This document shows positions 33,883 through 42,667 of a stretch of 64,000 bases of DNA, one piece after another. The position numbers and the translations under genes were made by a program. This DNA comes from an uncultured Cellulomonas sp. (GTDB taxonomy: Bacteria; Actinomycetota; Actinomycetes; Actinomycetales; Cellulomonadaceae): NCBI RefSeq assembly GCF_947494015.1, contig NZ_CANLTL010000002.1, positions 186,001 to 250,000 on the forward strand. Direction: 5' to 3'. Within the stretch, counting starts at the first letter, position 1. Each line of letters begins with the position of its first letter. Under the pieces are notes generated by a model. The model had not been told where the DNA came from. It saw only the letters and a list, made by a program, of their open reading frames with translations, and did no database searches.

Positions 33883-35412
33883 ATGAGCGAGCAGATCAGC
33901 CCCGAGGCCGCGACCGACGCCCAGCCGCTGGAGTCCCGCGGCGACAACCGCTCCCAGCGGCCCAGCTCGGCGGCGTTCAAGGCCTTCATCACCTCCGGCT
34001 GGGCCGAGCGCGCTGCCGCCGCGACCGGTCCCGGCGCCGCCGCGCCCTTCACCGCGCAGCGCCGCGCGCGGCTGTCGGCCGCGTTCCCCGACGCTCGCCT
34101 GGTCGTCCCGGCCGGCGGCTTCAAGGTGCGCAGCAACGACACCGACTTCCGGTTCCGTCCGCACTCGGCCTTCGCCCACCTGACCGGGCTGGGCACCGAG
34201 CAGGAGCCCGACGCCGTCCTGGTGCTGCACCCCGCCGACGACGGCTCCGCGGACGAGGGCTCGGCCCACCGCGCCGTCCTCTACATGCGTCCGCTCGCGG
34301 GCCGGGACACCGAGGAGTTCTACTCCGACTCCCGGTACGGGGAGTTCTGGGTCGGGGCGCGCCCGACGCTCGAGGACCTCGCCGCCCTCACCGGGATCAC
34401 GACCGCCCACCTCGACACGCTGCGCGACGACCTCGCCAAGGACGTGGGAGCCGACGGCGTGCGCCTGCTCGTGGTGCCGGGGGCCGACGACTCCGTCGAG
34501 GCCGTCGTCGAGGAGATCCGCGCCACCGAGGACGCCGGGCAGGACGACGCCCGACTCGCCGAGGCGCTGTCCGAGCTGCGCCTGGTCAAGGACGCCCACG
34601 AGGTCGAGCAGATGCGGGTCGCGGTCGACTCCACGATCGCCGGGTTCGCCAAGATCGTGCGGGACCTGCCGGTCGCCGTCGAGCACCCGCGCGGCGAGCG
34701 GGTCATCGAGGGCACCTTCGGCGCGCACGCCCGGCTCGAGGGCAACACGGTCGGCTACGAGACGATCGCGGCCGCCGGCGAGCACGCGACCACGCTGCAC
34801 TGGACCCAGAACGACGGCGCCGTCCGGCCGGGCGACCTCGTGCTGGTCGACGCCGGCGTCGAGGCCGACTCGCTCTACACCGCCGACGTCACGCGCACCC
34901 TGCCCGTCGACGGCACGTTCACCGACGTGCAGCGCCGGGTCTACACCGCCGTGCTCGACGCCGCCGACGCCGCCTTCGCCGTCGCCGTGCCGGGGGCGCG
35001 GTTCCGCGACGTGCACGCCGCGGCCATGGAGGTCATCGCGGCCCGGCTCGCGGAGTGGGGCCTGCTGCCGGGCACGGCCGAGGAGTCGCTCGACCCCGAG
35101 GGCCAGTGGCACCGGCGGTGGATGGTGCACGGCACGAGTCATCACCTGGGTCTGGACGTGCACGACTGCGCCCAGGCCCGGCGCGAGATGTACCTCGACG
35201 CCCTGCTCGAGCCGGGCATGGTGTTCACCATCGAGCCGGGGCTGTACTTCAAGTCCGACGACCTCGCCGTGCCCGAGGAGTACCGCGGCATCGGTGTGCG
35301 CATCGAGGACGACGTGCTGGTGACCGCCGACGGCAACGAGAACCTGTCGGCCGCCCTGCCGCGGCGGCCGGACGACGTGGAGCGGTGGATGGCGACGATC
35401 CTCCAGGACTGA
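33883..35412 (+). CDS. pepP: Xaa-Pro aminopeptidase (aminopeptidase P)
   Basis: 509 aa, peptidase family M24B. An N-terminal AMP-type domain (about 55-215, with FRPHSAFAHLTGLG) precedes the pita-bread catalytic domain. All five metal ligands can be read: Asp in LVDAGVEADSLYTADVTRT (two Asp), His in HGTSHHLGLDVHD, Glu in FTIEPGLYF and Glu in RIEDDVLVT. It removes N-terminal residues preceding proline. ATG 33883 (MSEQISPEAATD) fits the family better than upstream frames. It is divergent from the PHP gene and followed by a small conserved gene. Confidence 0.93.
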   Translation: MSEQISPEAATDAQPLESRGDNRSQRPSSAAFKAFITSGWAERAAAATGPGAAAPFTAQRRARLSAAFPDARLVVPAGGFKVRSNDTDFRFRPHSAFAHLTGLGTEQEPDAVLVLHPADDGSADEGSAHRAVLYMRPLAGRDTEEFYSDSRYGEFWVGARPTLEDLAALTGITTAHLDTLRDDLAKDVGADGVRLLVVPGADDSVEAVVEEIRATEDAGQDDARLAEALSELRLVKDAHEVEQMRVAVDSTIAGFAKIVRDLPVAVEHPRGERVIEGTFGAHARLEGNTVGYETIAAAGEHATTLHWTQNDGAVRPGDLVLVDAGVEADSLYTADVTRTLPVDGTFTDVQRRVYTAVLDAADAAFAVAVPGARFRDVHAAAMEVIAARLAEWGLLPGTAEESLDPEGQWHRRWMVHGTSHHLGLDVHDCAQARREMYLDALLEPGMVFTIEPGLYFKSDDLAVPEEYRGIGVRIEDDVLVTADGNENLSAALPRRPDDVERWMATILQD

Positions 35413-35514
35413 CCGCCGGCCGGCGGTCCGAGCCGTGCGGGGGGCGGCGTCCGGGTCGGCGACGTGCCGGGCCCAGCGGTGGCGGCGGGATCACCGACCG
35501 AGCACGCTGCGCAG

Positions 35515-35841
35515 GTGCCCCAGCCGACCACCACGCCGGACGGACGGTACCTCGTCGTGCGGGGACGCCTGTGGCGGTGCGCCGACCCGGACCTGGACCC
35601 CGAGGTCCGTGACCGGCTCGTCCACGAGCTCATGGCGGCACGCCGCGCGAAGGGGGACGCGATGCGCGCCCGCGACGCCGAGGCGCGTGAGCTGGCCCGT
35701 GCGCGGGTGGACGCGGCGAAGGTCGCCCTGGGCGAGCGCGGCCCCGTGTGGTGGGACGACGGCGCTCCCGACCTCACCGGGCACCTGGCTCGCACCGGAC
35801 CGTACGCCGACTGGTTCGCCGGACTCCCACCCGGAGCCTGA
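35515..35841 (+). CDS. Conserved hypothetical protein, 108 aa
   Basis: A protein of a small family I recognise but cannot name functionally. It shows DGRYLVVRGRLWRCADP near the start, then RDRLVHELMAARRAKGDAM, and the strongly conserved end VDAAKVALGERGPVWWDDGA with TGPYADWFAGL. The middle is a charged helix (MRARDAEARELARARVDAAK). It is soluble, with no cysteine pairs or signal. The start is uncertain: GTG 35515 (VPQPTTTPDG) or GTG 35464 is possible, and neither has a strong ribosome-binding site. It lies 100 bp after pepP, perhaps as its second gene. Confidence 0.75.
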   Translation: MPQPTTTPDGRYLVVRGRLWRCADPDLDPEVRDRLVHELMAARRAKGDAMRARDAEARELARARVDAAKVALGERGPVWWDDGAPDLTGHLARTGPYADWFAGLPPGA

Positions 35842-35925
35842 CCCGGGACAGCGGACCGGCACCGGGTCGGCCCGGCGCCCGGTCGCGACGCGGTCAGCGG
35901 GCTGCCGGTCATGTCGGGCCGGGCG

Positions 35926-37043
35926 TCACCGCGTGAAGTAGCCCGAGACGTCCACCACGAGGTCGATGTCGGCGCTCGCGCTGTACACCCCGACCCGGCC
36001 ACCCCGCCCCAGTCGCGCGACCGTGGCGTTCGCCTCGTCCCGCCGGGCGACGAGGTTCAGCGTGGACACCAAGGGCAGCGTCGCCGGGTCCGTGACCGGG
36101 AACGTCCGGATGTGCGTCCCGGCCCGGTGACCGGTTCCCGTCACGGTGAGGACGGCAGCCCGGGCGGTCCCCGGCACACCGGCGAGGCCACCCACCGCGA
36201 CCTCGGCCGAGCGCCCGCTCCTCAGTGCTCCCGCAAGACCCTGGCCGCGTCGGGAGTCGACGATGCGGGCCGGCTCCACGGGGACGAAGCCCAGCTCGCC
36301 GGTCGCGGTGTACCAGCCGGCCAGGTCGACGACCAGGTGCGCGGCGGCACTGTGCGTGTACAGGCGGATGCGTCCGCCGTCACCGACGCGGACCACCACC
36401 ATGTTGGCCTGATCCCGCCCCGGCATCAGGTTCAGGTTGGACACCATCGGCGGTGCCTGGTCGGCGTACGCGGCCGGGGTCGGGTAGACCCGCACGTGCG
36501 TGCGGGCGGCCACCTCGGTGGCGGTGACGTTCAGTGCGACGGCGGACGCGTCCACCGGCACCCCGCCACGACCGGCGACCTGCAGCTCCACCCACCGCCC
36601 AGCCGTCACCGGCAGCGCCGGCACGCCCCCGGTGCCGTCGCGGGTGTCCATCAGCCGGACGGGCGAGGTGGCGGTGAACGCGGTCGCCGCCGACGGGGAG
36701 AAGTAGCCCGCGAGGTCCACCACCAGGTCCGCCGAGGCTCCCTCGGTGAGGACGTCCACGGACAGGTCGACACCCAGCCCGACCGTCACCGCTGCCGGTT
36801 GGTCCACCCCCGGTACGACGTTGATGTTCGAGACCTCGGGCGGGACGCCGCCGTCCGTCGTGGGGTACACGCGCACGTTCCCGACCGCATCGGCGGCGAC
36901 CGCTGTGACGTTGAGGACGACCGCCGTCGCGTCCTGCGGCAGCACGCCGCCGAACCAGAGCTGGATGGGCTGGTCCGGGTCGATGCGGCCGACCTCGTCA
37001 CGGCTGTCGAACACCCGTACCGGCTCGAGCGGGGTGAACCGGT
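35926..37043 (-). repeat. Three tandem C-terminal protein repeats (about 120 aa each)
   Basis: Each repeat opens with PxRxxDSR or a variant (PVRVFDSRDEVG, PVRLMDTRDGTG, PARIVDSRRGQG). Each then has AVxLNVTA or AVLTVTG, a strand THVRVYPT or THIRTFPV, the signature VSNLNLMPGRDQANMVVVRV or a relative, and ends LVVDLAGY. This domain is frequent at the ends of secreted actinobacterial proteins and probably binds the wall or a glycan; no function is proven. Confidence 0.75.
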
Positions 37044-39774
37044 CACCGCCCGCTGCGACGGTGAACCACGACCGGGTCGCCTCGGTCTGCACCGTGCCGT
37101 CGTGCGCCCGCAGGCCCTCCGTGCGCACCGTGTACGTCCGTCCGGGCACCAGGTCGGCGGTCGGCACCATGCGGACGACGCCATCGGCCGAGACGGTGCG
37201 CTGGACCGCGACGGGCGCTCGGGTGGCGGCATCCACGAGACGGACCGTCTGGGCGGTCACCGACGCGCGCTCGACGTCTCGCCCCAGCGTGACGGCGACG
37301 GTCGGCCGGACCGCGGCGCCGGCGCTGGTCGGGGCCGGGGAGACGCCGGTCACCCAGGGCGTCATCCCCCGCAGCTGCCGGCCCTGGTGAGCGACCTGCA
37401 CCGCGCCCGAACGGTCCGTCAGGGCCAGCTCGGGCAGTCCGTCCCCATCGAGGTCGGCGGGCACGGCCGGCCCGCCGAGCGGCTCGTCCGGCAACGCGAT
37501 CCGGAAGGTGTCGGTGAGGAACGTGCCGTCCGGCTGCTGCAGGCTCACGGCGGTGACGAACGCGGGAGAGCTCACCACGTCGGTGCGTCCGTCGGCGTCC
37601 ATGTCGACCAGCGCGAGCCGATGGCTCTCAGGCGCCAGGGTCGTGACGGTCTGCGGCCCGGACCATCCGGTCGGCGTCCACCGGCTCACCACGACGCGGC
37701 CGTCGACGAGGGATGCGACGACGTCGTCCCGGCCGTCGCCGGTCAGGTCGCCGGCCTGCACCGCGGACGAACCCATCAGCCAGTCGATGGCCGGTCCGAC
37801 GACGAAGGACCCGTCGCGCTGCCGGTACAGCACCGTGCTGGCCGGCCCCCCGTACACCAGGTCCAGCATCCCGTCGCGATCGACGTCCGCCGCAGCAGGC
37901 GTGATCGTCAGCCCGGCTGCCGGGACGGACGTCGGCGTCATGCCGCCCGACCCGTCGTTGAGCACCACCAGAGCACCGACGGAGTCGACGCCGGCGAGGT
38001 CCTGGTCTCCGTCGTCGTCGAGGTCCACGGCGACCAGGCTCCGCGGTGACCAGTCGTCGCGCTGGGCCAGCCGTCGCGCGGCGGGATCGGTCCCGCTCAG
38101 GTCGACGGTCCACAGCTCGGTCCCGGTCGCCACGACGACCTCGGTGACGCCGTCCCCGTCCAGGTCCGCGCTGGTCAGCGACGGCGTCCCGCCGCTCACG
38201 GCACCCACCGTGACGGTCGCGAAGGTGCCGAAGGTCCCGTCGCCCCGGCCCGGCATGTACCCGACGGCCGGCATCCCACGGGAACCACCCTGGGGCAGCC
38301 TCTCCCAGGCGATGGTCCCGGCGACGACGTCGTCGACCCCGTCGCCGGTGACGTCCGCCACCCCGAGCCCGCCCCACGCGAATCCGCCCCGTGACGCGAC
38401 CGGCTCTCGATCGAACCGCAGCGCGGTGACGGGCTGCTCGTCCAGGCGTCTGAGCTCCACCTCGTAGCCCCCCAGGACGCGAGGGAAGTCGGCACGCACC
38501 CGCAGGTACAGGGGCCCGGGGCCCTCCACCTGGGACCACAGCGGCATCGGCGACCAGCCCGTCGTGGCCAGATGGGCGCCGTCGGCGGCGTAGACGTCGA
38601 TCACCCCGGTGCCCCGGGCGACGAACCGCTCACCGGGCGCCGCATCCACCACGTACCAGTCGACGTCTCCCTCGGTGTCGAACGTGCCCCGCATCTGCGG
38701 GCTGTCGCCGCTCGTCCGGTCGATCCGGCGAGCGCCGGCCATGACGTCGTCCTGCCCGCCGTCGACGGCCGAGCGGTCGAGCGCCGGCGCCACGGCGGCG
38801 GGCACCGGGTCGTCCAGCGTCACCGCGGCCGCCGCGTCGACGACGCCGTCGCCGTAGTACGGGTCGGCGCCGGGCGTCCCGGCGTCGCGTGCGGTCAGCG
38901 CCAGGCGGGCGTCCACCTGCGCGGGCGTGAGGCCCGGCTCGTGGGCCCGCACGAGGGCGACCACCCCGGCCACCCGGGCAGAGGCGAGCGCATCGGCCGA
39001 CATCGTGGACACGGCAGCGCCTGCGGTGGGGACCGGGACGTCGTCCCCCGGGGCCGCCACCGTGACCCAGTCGCCCCAGCTCTGGAACCCGCTGCGCGTC
39101 TCGTCCTCGTCCGACCGCGACACCGCGACCAGACCGGGCAGCTCCGTCGCCCACGCCGCCGGGTAGCACGGCGATCCGTCGCGCGCGTCGCCGGCCGGGG
39201 CGACCACGACGGCACCGGACGCGATGGCCGCGGCCACGGCGGAGCGCAGCGCGGTCGACGCCTCCGGGACGGAGTGGGACACGTGGATGACGGCCGCACC
39301 GCGCGCTGCCGCGGCCCGCACCCCCTCGGCGACCACCTCGCTCGACGCGGGTGCATCCGGCCCGGCGTCCGTGACCTTGACCGGCAGGACGGTCGCCTCG
39401 TACGCGACGCCCGTCGTGCCGGCTCCGTCGAGGCGGGCGGCGATCACCCCGGCGACCGCCGTGCCGAAGCCGGTGGTGTCATCCGGGACGGCGTCCCTCC
39501 CGACCAGGTCCACGCCCGGTGCGAGCGCACCGGCGAGCTCCGGGTGGGTCGCGTCGACCCCGCTGTCCACGACCGCCACGGTGACTCCGCCGCCCGCGGT
39601 CACCTGCCACGCCCGAGGCACCCGCAGGACGAGGTCGTCCACCGGCGACCACTCGGGGTCCGGGGTCGGCACGACCCGCGCCGGGGCCGGGGCGGTCGCG
39701 CCCGCGCCCGCGCCGGGCACGAGCAGGGTCGACGTGAGCACAGCCGTCAGGACGGCAGCAGCGAGGTGTCGCAC
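35926..39774 (-). CDS. Secreted S8 subtilase-fold pseudoprotease with FG-GAP region and three C-terminal repeats
   Basis: 1282 aa from GTG 39774 behind GGAG. The signal peptide is residues 1-28 (RHLAAAVLTAVLTSTLLVPG). A subtilase fold spans 33-290: the catalytic Asp is present (AVVD70SG), but HGT is F103-G-T in TTGFGTAVAGVIAA, the Ser of GTSxAxxxVAG is A262 (ADALASARVAGVVAL), and the oxyanion Asn is D196 (APAGDARDG). Next come a pre-peptidase-like domain (about 350-450), an FG-GAP/VCBS part (VADVTGDGVDDVVAG, SADLDGDGVTEVVVA) and, after an Ig-like stretch, three repeats of about 120 aa. It cannot be a normal serine protease; a binding or scaffold role outside the cell is inferred. It is a paralogue of the gene at 59817. 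Confidence 0.85.
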   Translation of the reverse strand: MRHLAAAVLTAVLTSTLLVPGAGAGATAPAPARVVPTPDPEWSPVDDLVLRVPRAWQVTAGGGVTVAVVDSGVDATHPELAGALAPGVDLVGRDAVPDDTTGFGTAVAGVIAARLDGAGTTGVAYEATVLPVKVTDAGPDAPASSEVVAEGVRAAAARGAAVIHVSHSVPEASTALRSAVAAAIASGAVVVAPAGDARDGSPCYPAAWATELPGLVAVSRSDEDETRSGFQSWGDWVTVAAPGDDVPVPTAGAAVSTMSADALASARVAGVVALVRAHEPGLTPAQVDARLALTARDAGTPGADPYYGDGVVDAAAAVTLDDPVPAAVAPALDRSAVDGGQDDVMAGARRIDRTSGDSPQMRGTFDTEGDVDWYVVDAAPGERFVARGTGVIDVYAADGAHLATTGWSPMPLWSQVEGPGPLYLRVRADFPRVLGGYEVELRRLDEQPVTALRFDREPVASRGGFAWGGLGVADVTGDGVDDVVAGTIAWERLPQGGSRGMPAVGYMPGRGDGTFGTFATVTVGAVSGGTPSLTSADLDGDGVTEVVVATGTELWTVDLSGTDPAARRLAQRDDWSPRSLVAVDLDDDGDQDLAGVDSVGALVVLNDGSGGMTPTSVPAAGLTITPAAADVDRDGMLDLVYGGPASTVLYRQRDGSFVVGPAIDWLMGSSAVQAGDLTGDGRDDVVASLVDGRVVVSRWTPTGWSGPQTVTTLAPESHRLALVDMDADGRTDVVSSPAFVTAVSLQQPDGTFLTDTFRIALPDEPLGGPAVPADLDGDGLPELALTDRSGAVQVAHQGRQLRGMTPWVTGVSPAPTSAGAAVRPTVAVTLGRDVERASVTAQTVRLVDAATRAPVAVQRTVSADGVVRMVPTADLVPGRTYTVRTEGLRAHDGTVQTEATRSWFTVAAGGDRFTPLEPVRVFDSRDEVGRIDPDQPIQLWFGGVLPQDATAVVLNVTAVAADAVGNVRVYPTTDGGVPPEVSNINVVPGVDQPAAVTVGLGVDLSVDVLTEGASADLVVDLAGYFSPSAATAFTATSPVRLMDTRDGTGGVPALPVTAGRWVELQVAGRGGVPVDASAVALNVTATEVAARTHVRVYPTPAAYADQAPPMVSNLNLMPGRDQANMVVVRVGDGGRIRLYTHSAAAHLVVDLAGWYTATGELGFVPVEPARIVDSRRGQGLAGALRSGRSAEVAVGGLAGVPGTARAAVLTVTGTGHRAGTHIRTFPVTDPATLPLVSTLNLVARRDEANATVARLGRGGRVGVYSASADIDLVVDVSGYFTR

Positions 39775-39922
39775 GGCAGAGGGCTCCAGGGGTCCGGGAG
39801 GACGCAGCCGTCCCCACGGGCACACCATCGAGCCCGGGGGCCCCGTCGCGCGGCGTCCAGCAGGGTGAAAAGAAGCCCGTGCCCCGTGCCCCGTGAGCGC
39901 GGTGGCGGCGCGTCGCGCTCCG

Positions 39923-40606
39923 TCAGGTGCGCGGGTCCCGCGGCGGGGCGTACGGGCTCTCGCCCGTCGGCGGCTGCTGGGCCGGCGGCTGCTGAGCCGG
40001 CGGCGGGGGGACGGTCGGCGAACCCGAGGGCTGCGCCGGGTGCCCCTGCGGGTGGGCCGACGTCGGGTCCGACGGCCGCGCCCCTGGGCCGGACGCCGGC
40101 GGCGTCGGCCACCCCGACGTCGTGCCTCCGATCTCCTGCAGCAGCGCCCGGGCCTTGTGCGCCTGCTCGGCCGCGCACAGCACCGAGTACGTGCTCGCCA
40201 CGATCTGGCTCTGGGACGTGAAGTCGCGCTTGCCCCCCGTGAAGGAGTAGGTGACCACGGAGAACAGCATCCCGAAGGCACCACCGATGAGGATGGCGGC
40301 GATCAGCGGGAACGTCTGCCCCTCGGGCGAGCTGAACAGCAGCAGCAGGAAGCCCACGAAGAGCCCGAACCAGGCACCCGACGCCAGACCGGCCAGCGCC
40401 ACCCGCGGGTAGGACAGCCGCCCGGTGACCCGCTCGACCATCCGCAGGTCGCCGCCGACGATGGTGACGAGCTGGACCGGGAACTGCTTGTCGGCCAGGT
40501 GGTCGACGGCCCGCTGGGCCTCGAGGTAGGTGCCGTAGGCGGCGACCTGCTCGCCCTGCGGCAGGGTGGGCGTGCGCGGGACGCGGGCCGGGTTCGCGAA
40601 GGACAT
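39923..40606 (-). CDS. General stress protein 17M/YflT-domain membrane protein
   Basis: 227 aa. An N-terminal soluble domain (residues 15-65, VAAYGTYLEAQRAVDHLADK, then LVTIVGGDLRMVERV) matches the GSP17M/YflT-like domain. Two transmembrane hairpin segments follow (GAWFGLFVGFLLLLFSS and LIAAILIGGAFGMLFSVVTY), then a short conserved part (YSVLCAAEQAHKARALLQEI). The tail is Pro/Gln-rich and disordered. ATG 40606 is supported by GGGAGGATCGGGGC. Function unknown; members are stress-associated. It is divergent from the MgtE-N/CBS gene, an arrangement seen in other actinobacteria. Confidence 0.82.
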   Translation of the reverse strand: MSFANPARVPRTPTLPQGEQVAAYGTYLEAQRAVDHLADKQFPVQLVTIVGGDLRMVERVTGRLSYPRVALAGLASGAWFGLFVGFLLLLFSSPEGQTFPLIAAILIGGAFGMLFSVVTYSFTGGKRDFTSQSQIVASTYSVLCAAEQAHKARALLQEIGGTTSGWPTPPASGPGARPSDPTSAHPQGHPAQPSGSPTVPPPPAQQPPAQQPPTGESPYAPPRDPRT

Positions 40607-40725
40607 GCCCCGATCCTCCCCCACCGCGCGACGGGTGGCCACGTCGGTGCCCGGCCGGGCCGGAGCGGGGACCACCGGCGCCCTGGCCGGGCCCGGCCCG
40701 ACGCACGCCCACTAGGCTGGCGGCC

Positions 40726-42024
40726 GTGAGCAGCGCAGGGACCAGGGTCTTCGTCGCGCGCCTCGCCGGGACCATCGTCTTCGACCCCCTCGGTGACCAG
40801 GTCGGCCGCGTGCGCGACGTCGTCGTGCTGCTCCGGCCCAAGGGTCTGCCGCGTGCCGTCGGGCTCGTCGTGGAGGTCCCGGGTCGGCGCCGGGTGTTCC
40901 TGCCGCTGACCCGCGTGACGAGCATGGACTCGGGCCAGGTCATCTCGACCGGCCTGGTCAACATGCGGCGCTTCGAGCAGCGGGCGATGGAGACCCTGGC
41001 GGTCGGCGAGCTGCTGGACCGGTCGGTCGAGCTCACCGACGGCTCGGGCAGCGCCACCGTCGAGGACCTCGCCATCGAGCGGCAGCGCAACGGCGACTGG
41101 CTCGTCACCCAGCTGTTCCTGCGCCGCCATGTGCGGGCCAAGGGCGGGCTGCTGCGCCGGCGCGGCGAGACCCTGCTGGTCCCGGTGACCGGCGTGACCG
41201 GGCTCGCCCGGTCCCACGCCGGCCAGGGCGCCGCGCTGCTGCTGGCCGCCTACGAGGACCTCAAGCCCGCCGACCTCGCCGAGGTGCTGCACGGCCTGGG
41301 CGCACCGCGACGGCTCGAGGTCGCGACCGCGCTGACCAACGACCGCCTCGCCGACGTCCTGGAGGAGCTGCCCGAGGACGACCGGGTCACGATCCTGTCC
41401 GGGCTCACCCAGGGCCGGGCGGCCGACGTGCTCGAGGCGATGGAGCCCGACGACGCCGCCGACCTGCTCGGCGAGCTGCCGCAGGAGCAGGCCACCGAGC
41501 TGCTCGGGCTGATGGAGCCCGGCGAGGCGCGCGACGTGCGCCGGCTGCTCGCCTACGAGGAGAACACCGCCGGTGGCCTGATGACCACCGAGCCCGTGGT
41601 GCTGCCGCCCGAGACGCCGATCGCCGCCGCGCTCGCGCACGTGCGCCGGCAGGACCTGACCCCGGCGCTCGCGTCGATGGTCTTCGTCGCGCGCCCGCCG
41701 GCCGAGACCCCGACCGGGCGCTTCCTCGGCGTCGTGCACCTGCAGCGCATGCTGCGCGAACCCCCGCACGAGCCGATCGGCACGCTGGTCGACTCCGGCA
41801 TCGACGGGGTCACCGCCGACGCCCCGCTGCTGCAGATCACCCGGCTGCTGGCGACCTACGACCTGCTCGCGGTCCCCGTGCTGGACGCCGAGCGGCGCCT
41901 GCTCGGCGTGGTCAGCGTCGACGACGTCCTGGACCACCTGCTGCCCGAGGACTGGCGCGAGTCCCACGACGACGCGACCGACGGCATCGTCCACCTCGGC
42001 GGGACGGGGGCCGGTCGTGCCTGA
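40726..42024 (+). CDS. MgtE N-terminal/CBS-domain cytoplasmic protein
   Basis: 432 aa. A PRC-barrel-like N-terminus (GTIVFDPLGDQVGRVRDVVV) is followed by a MgtE_N superhelix (LADVLEELPEDDRVTILSGL, VLEAMEPDDAADLLGELPQE). A CBS pair comes next (AGGLMTTEPVVLPPETPIAA, then LLAVPVLDAERRLLGVVSVD). It has the magnesium-sensing half of MgtE but no transmembrane segments, so it is a soluble relative rather than the channel. GTG 40726 is the start. Its last eight bases overlap the next gene (DUF1003), indicating coupling; mrp follows, so the three form a likely operon. Confidence 0.9.
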   Translation: MSSAGTRVFVARLAGTIVFDPLGDQVGRVRDVVVLLRPKGLPRAVGLVVEVPGRRRVFLPLTRVTSMDSGQVISTGLVNMRRFEQRAMETLAVGELLDRSVELTDGSGSATVEDLAIERQRNGDWLVTQLFLRRHVRAKGGLLRRRGETLLVPVTGVTGLARSHAGQGAALLLAAYEDLKPADLAEVLHGLGAPRRLEVATALTNDRLADVLEELPEDDRVTILSGLTQGRAADVLEAMEPDDAADLLGELPQEQATELLGLMEPGEARDVRRLLAYEENTAGGLMTTEPVVLPPETPIAAALAHVRRQDLTPALASMVFVARPPAETPTGRFLGVVHLQRMLREPPHEPIGTLVDSGIDGVTADAPLLQITRLLATYDLLAVPVLDAERRLLGVVSVDDVLDHLLPEDWRESHDDATDGIVHLGGTGAGRA

Positions 42025-42595
42025 GCGCCTCGACACCCCCAAGGTCACCCGACGGGCCTGGGTGCCGCGCTTCAAGGCCGACCCCGACGCCGTCGGGCGC
42101 ATCGCGGAGGCGTTCGCCCGGTTCATGGGCACCGGCCGGTTCCTGCTCTACATGACCGCGTTCGTCGTGGTCTGGGTGGCGATCAACGCCATCGGGCTGT
42201 GGGGCCTGCGCTGGGACCCGTACCCCTTCATCCTGCTCAACCTGTTCTTCTCCACCCAGGCCTCCTACGCGGCCCCGCTGATCCTGCTCGCGCAGAACCG
42301 GCAGGACGACCGCGACCGGGTCGCCCTGGAGCAGGACCGCCAGCGCGCGGAGCGGAACCTCGCCGACACCGAGTTCCTCGCCCGGGAGATGGCCGCGCTG
42401 CGGATCGGCCTGAGCGAGGTCGCCACGCGCGACTTCGTCCGGTCCGAGCTGCGGAACCTGCTCGAGGAGCTCACCGCCGACCGTGAGGACGAGGACCGCG
42501 AGGAGCGCGAAGCCACCGTGGTGCGCGACCCGCGGCACGACGGTCGGCACCCGGGTCGTCCCGGCCGCCGGGAGCCGGTCAGCCGGCGCGAGTGA
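42017..42595 (+). CDS. DUF1003 membrane protein
   Basis: 192 aa starting at GTG 42017, inside the end of the preceding gene. The DUF1003 pattern is clear: RIAEAFARFMGTGRFLLYMT, two transmembrane helices (AFVVVWVAINAIGLWG and YPFILLNLFFSTQASYAAPL), then the hallmark LILLAQNRQDDRDRVALEQD and a coiled coil (LAREMAALRIGLSEVATRDF). A charged Arg/Glu tail ends the protein. Function unknown. The MgtE-N/CBS plus DUF1003 pair is common, suggesting they work together at the membrane. Confidence 0.92.
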   Translation: MPERLDTPKVTRRAWVPRFKADPDAVGRIAEAFARFMGTGRFLLYMTAFVVVWVAINAIGLWGLRWDPYPFILLNLFFSTQASYAAPLILLAQNRQDDRDRVALEQDRQRAERNLADTEFLAREMAALRIGLSEVATRDFVRSELRNLLEELTADREDEDREEREATVVRDPRHDGRHPGRPGRREPVSRRE

Positions 42596-42667
42596 GCAGC
42601 GCGGACGGGAACGGGCTCCGGCGCCGCCCCGGACGGCCCCGTCGGACGCCGCCCGTACGATGGCCGC

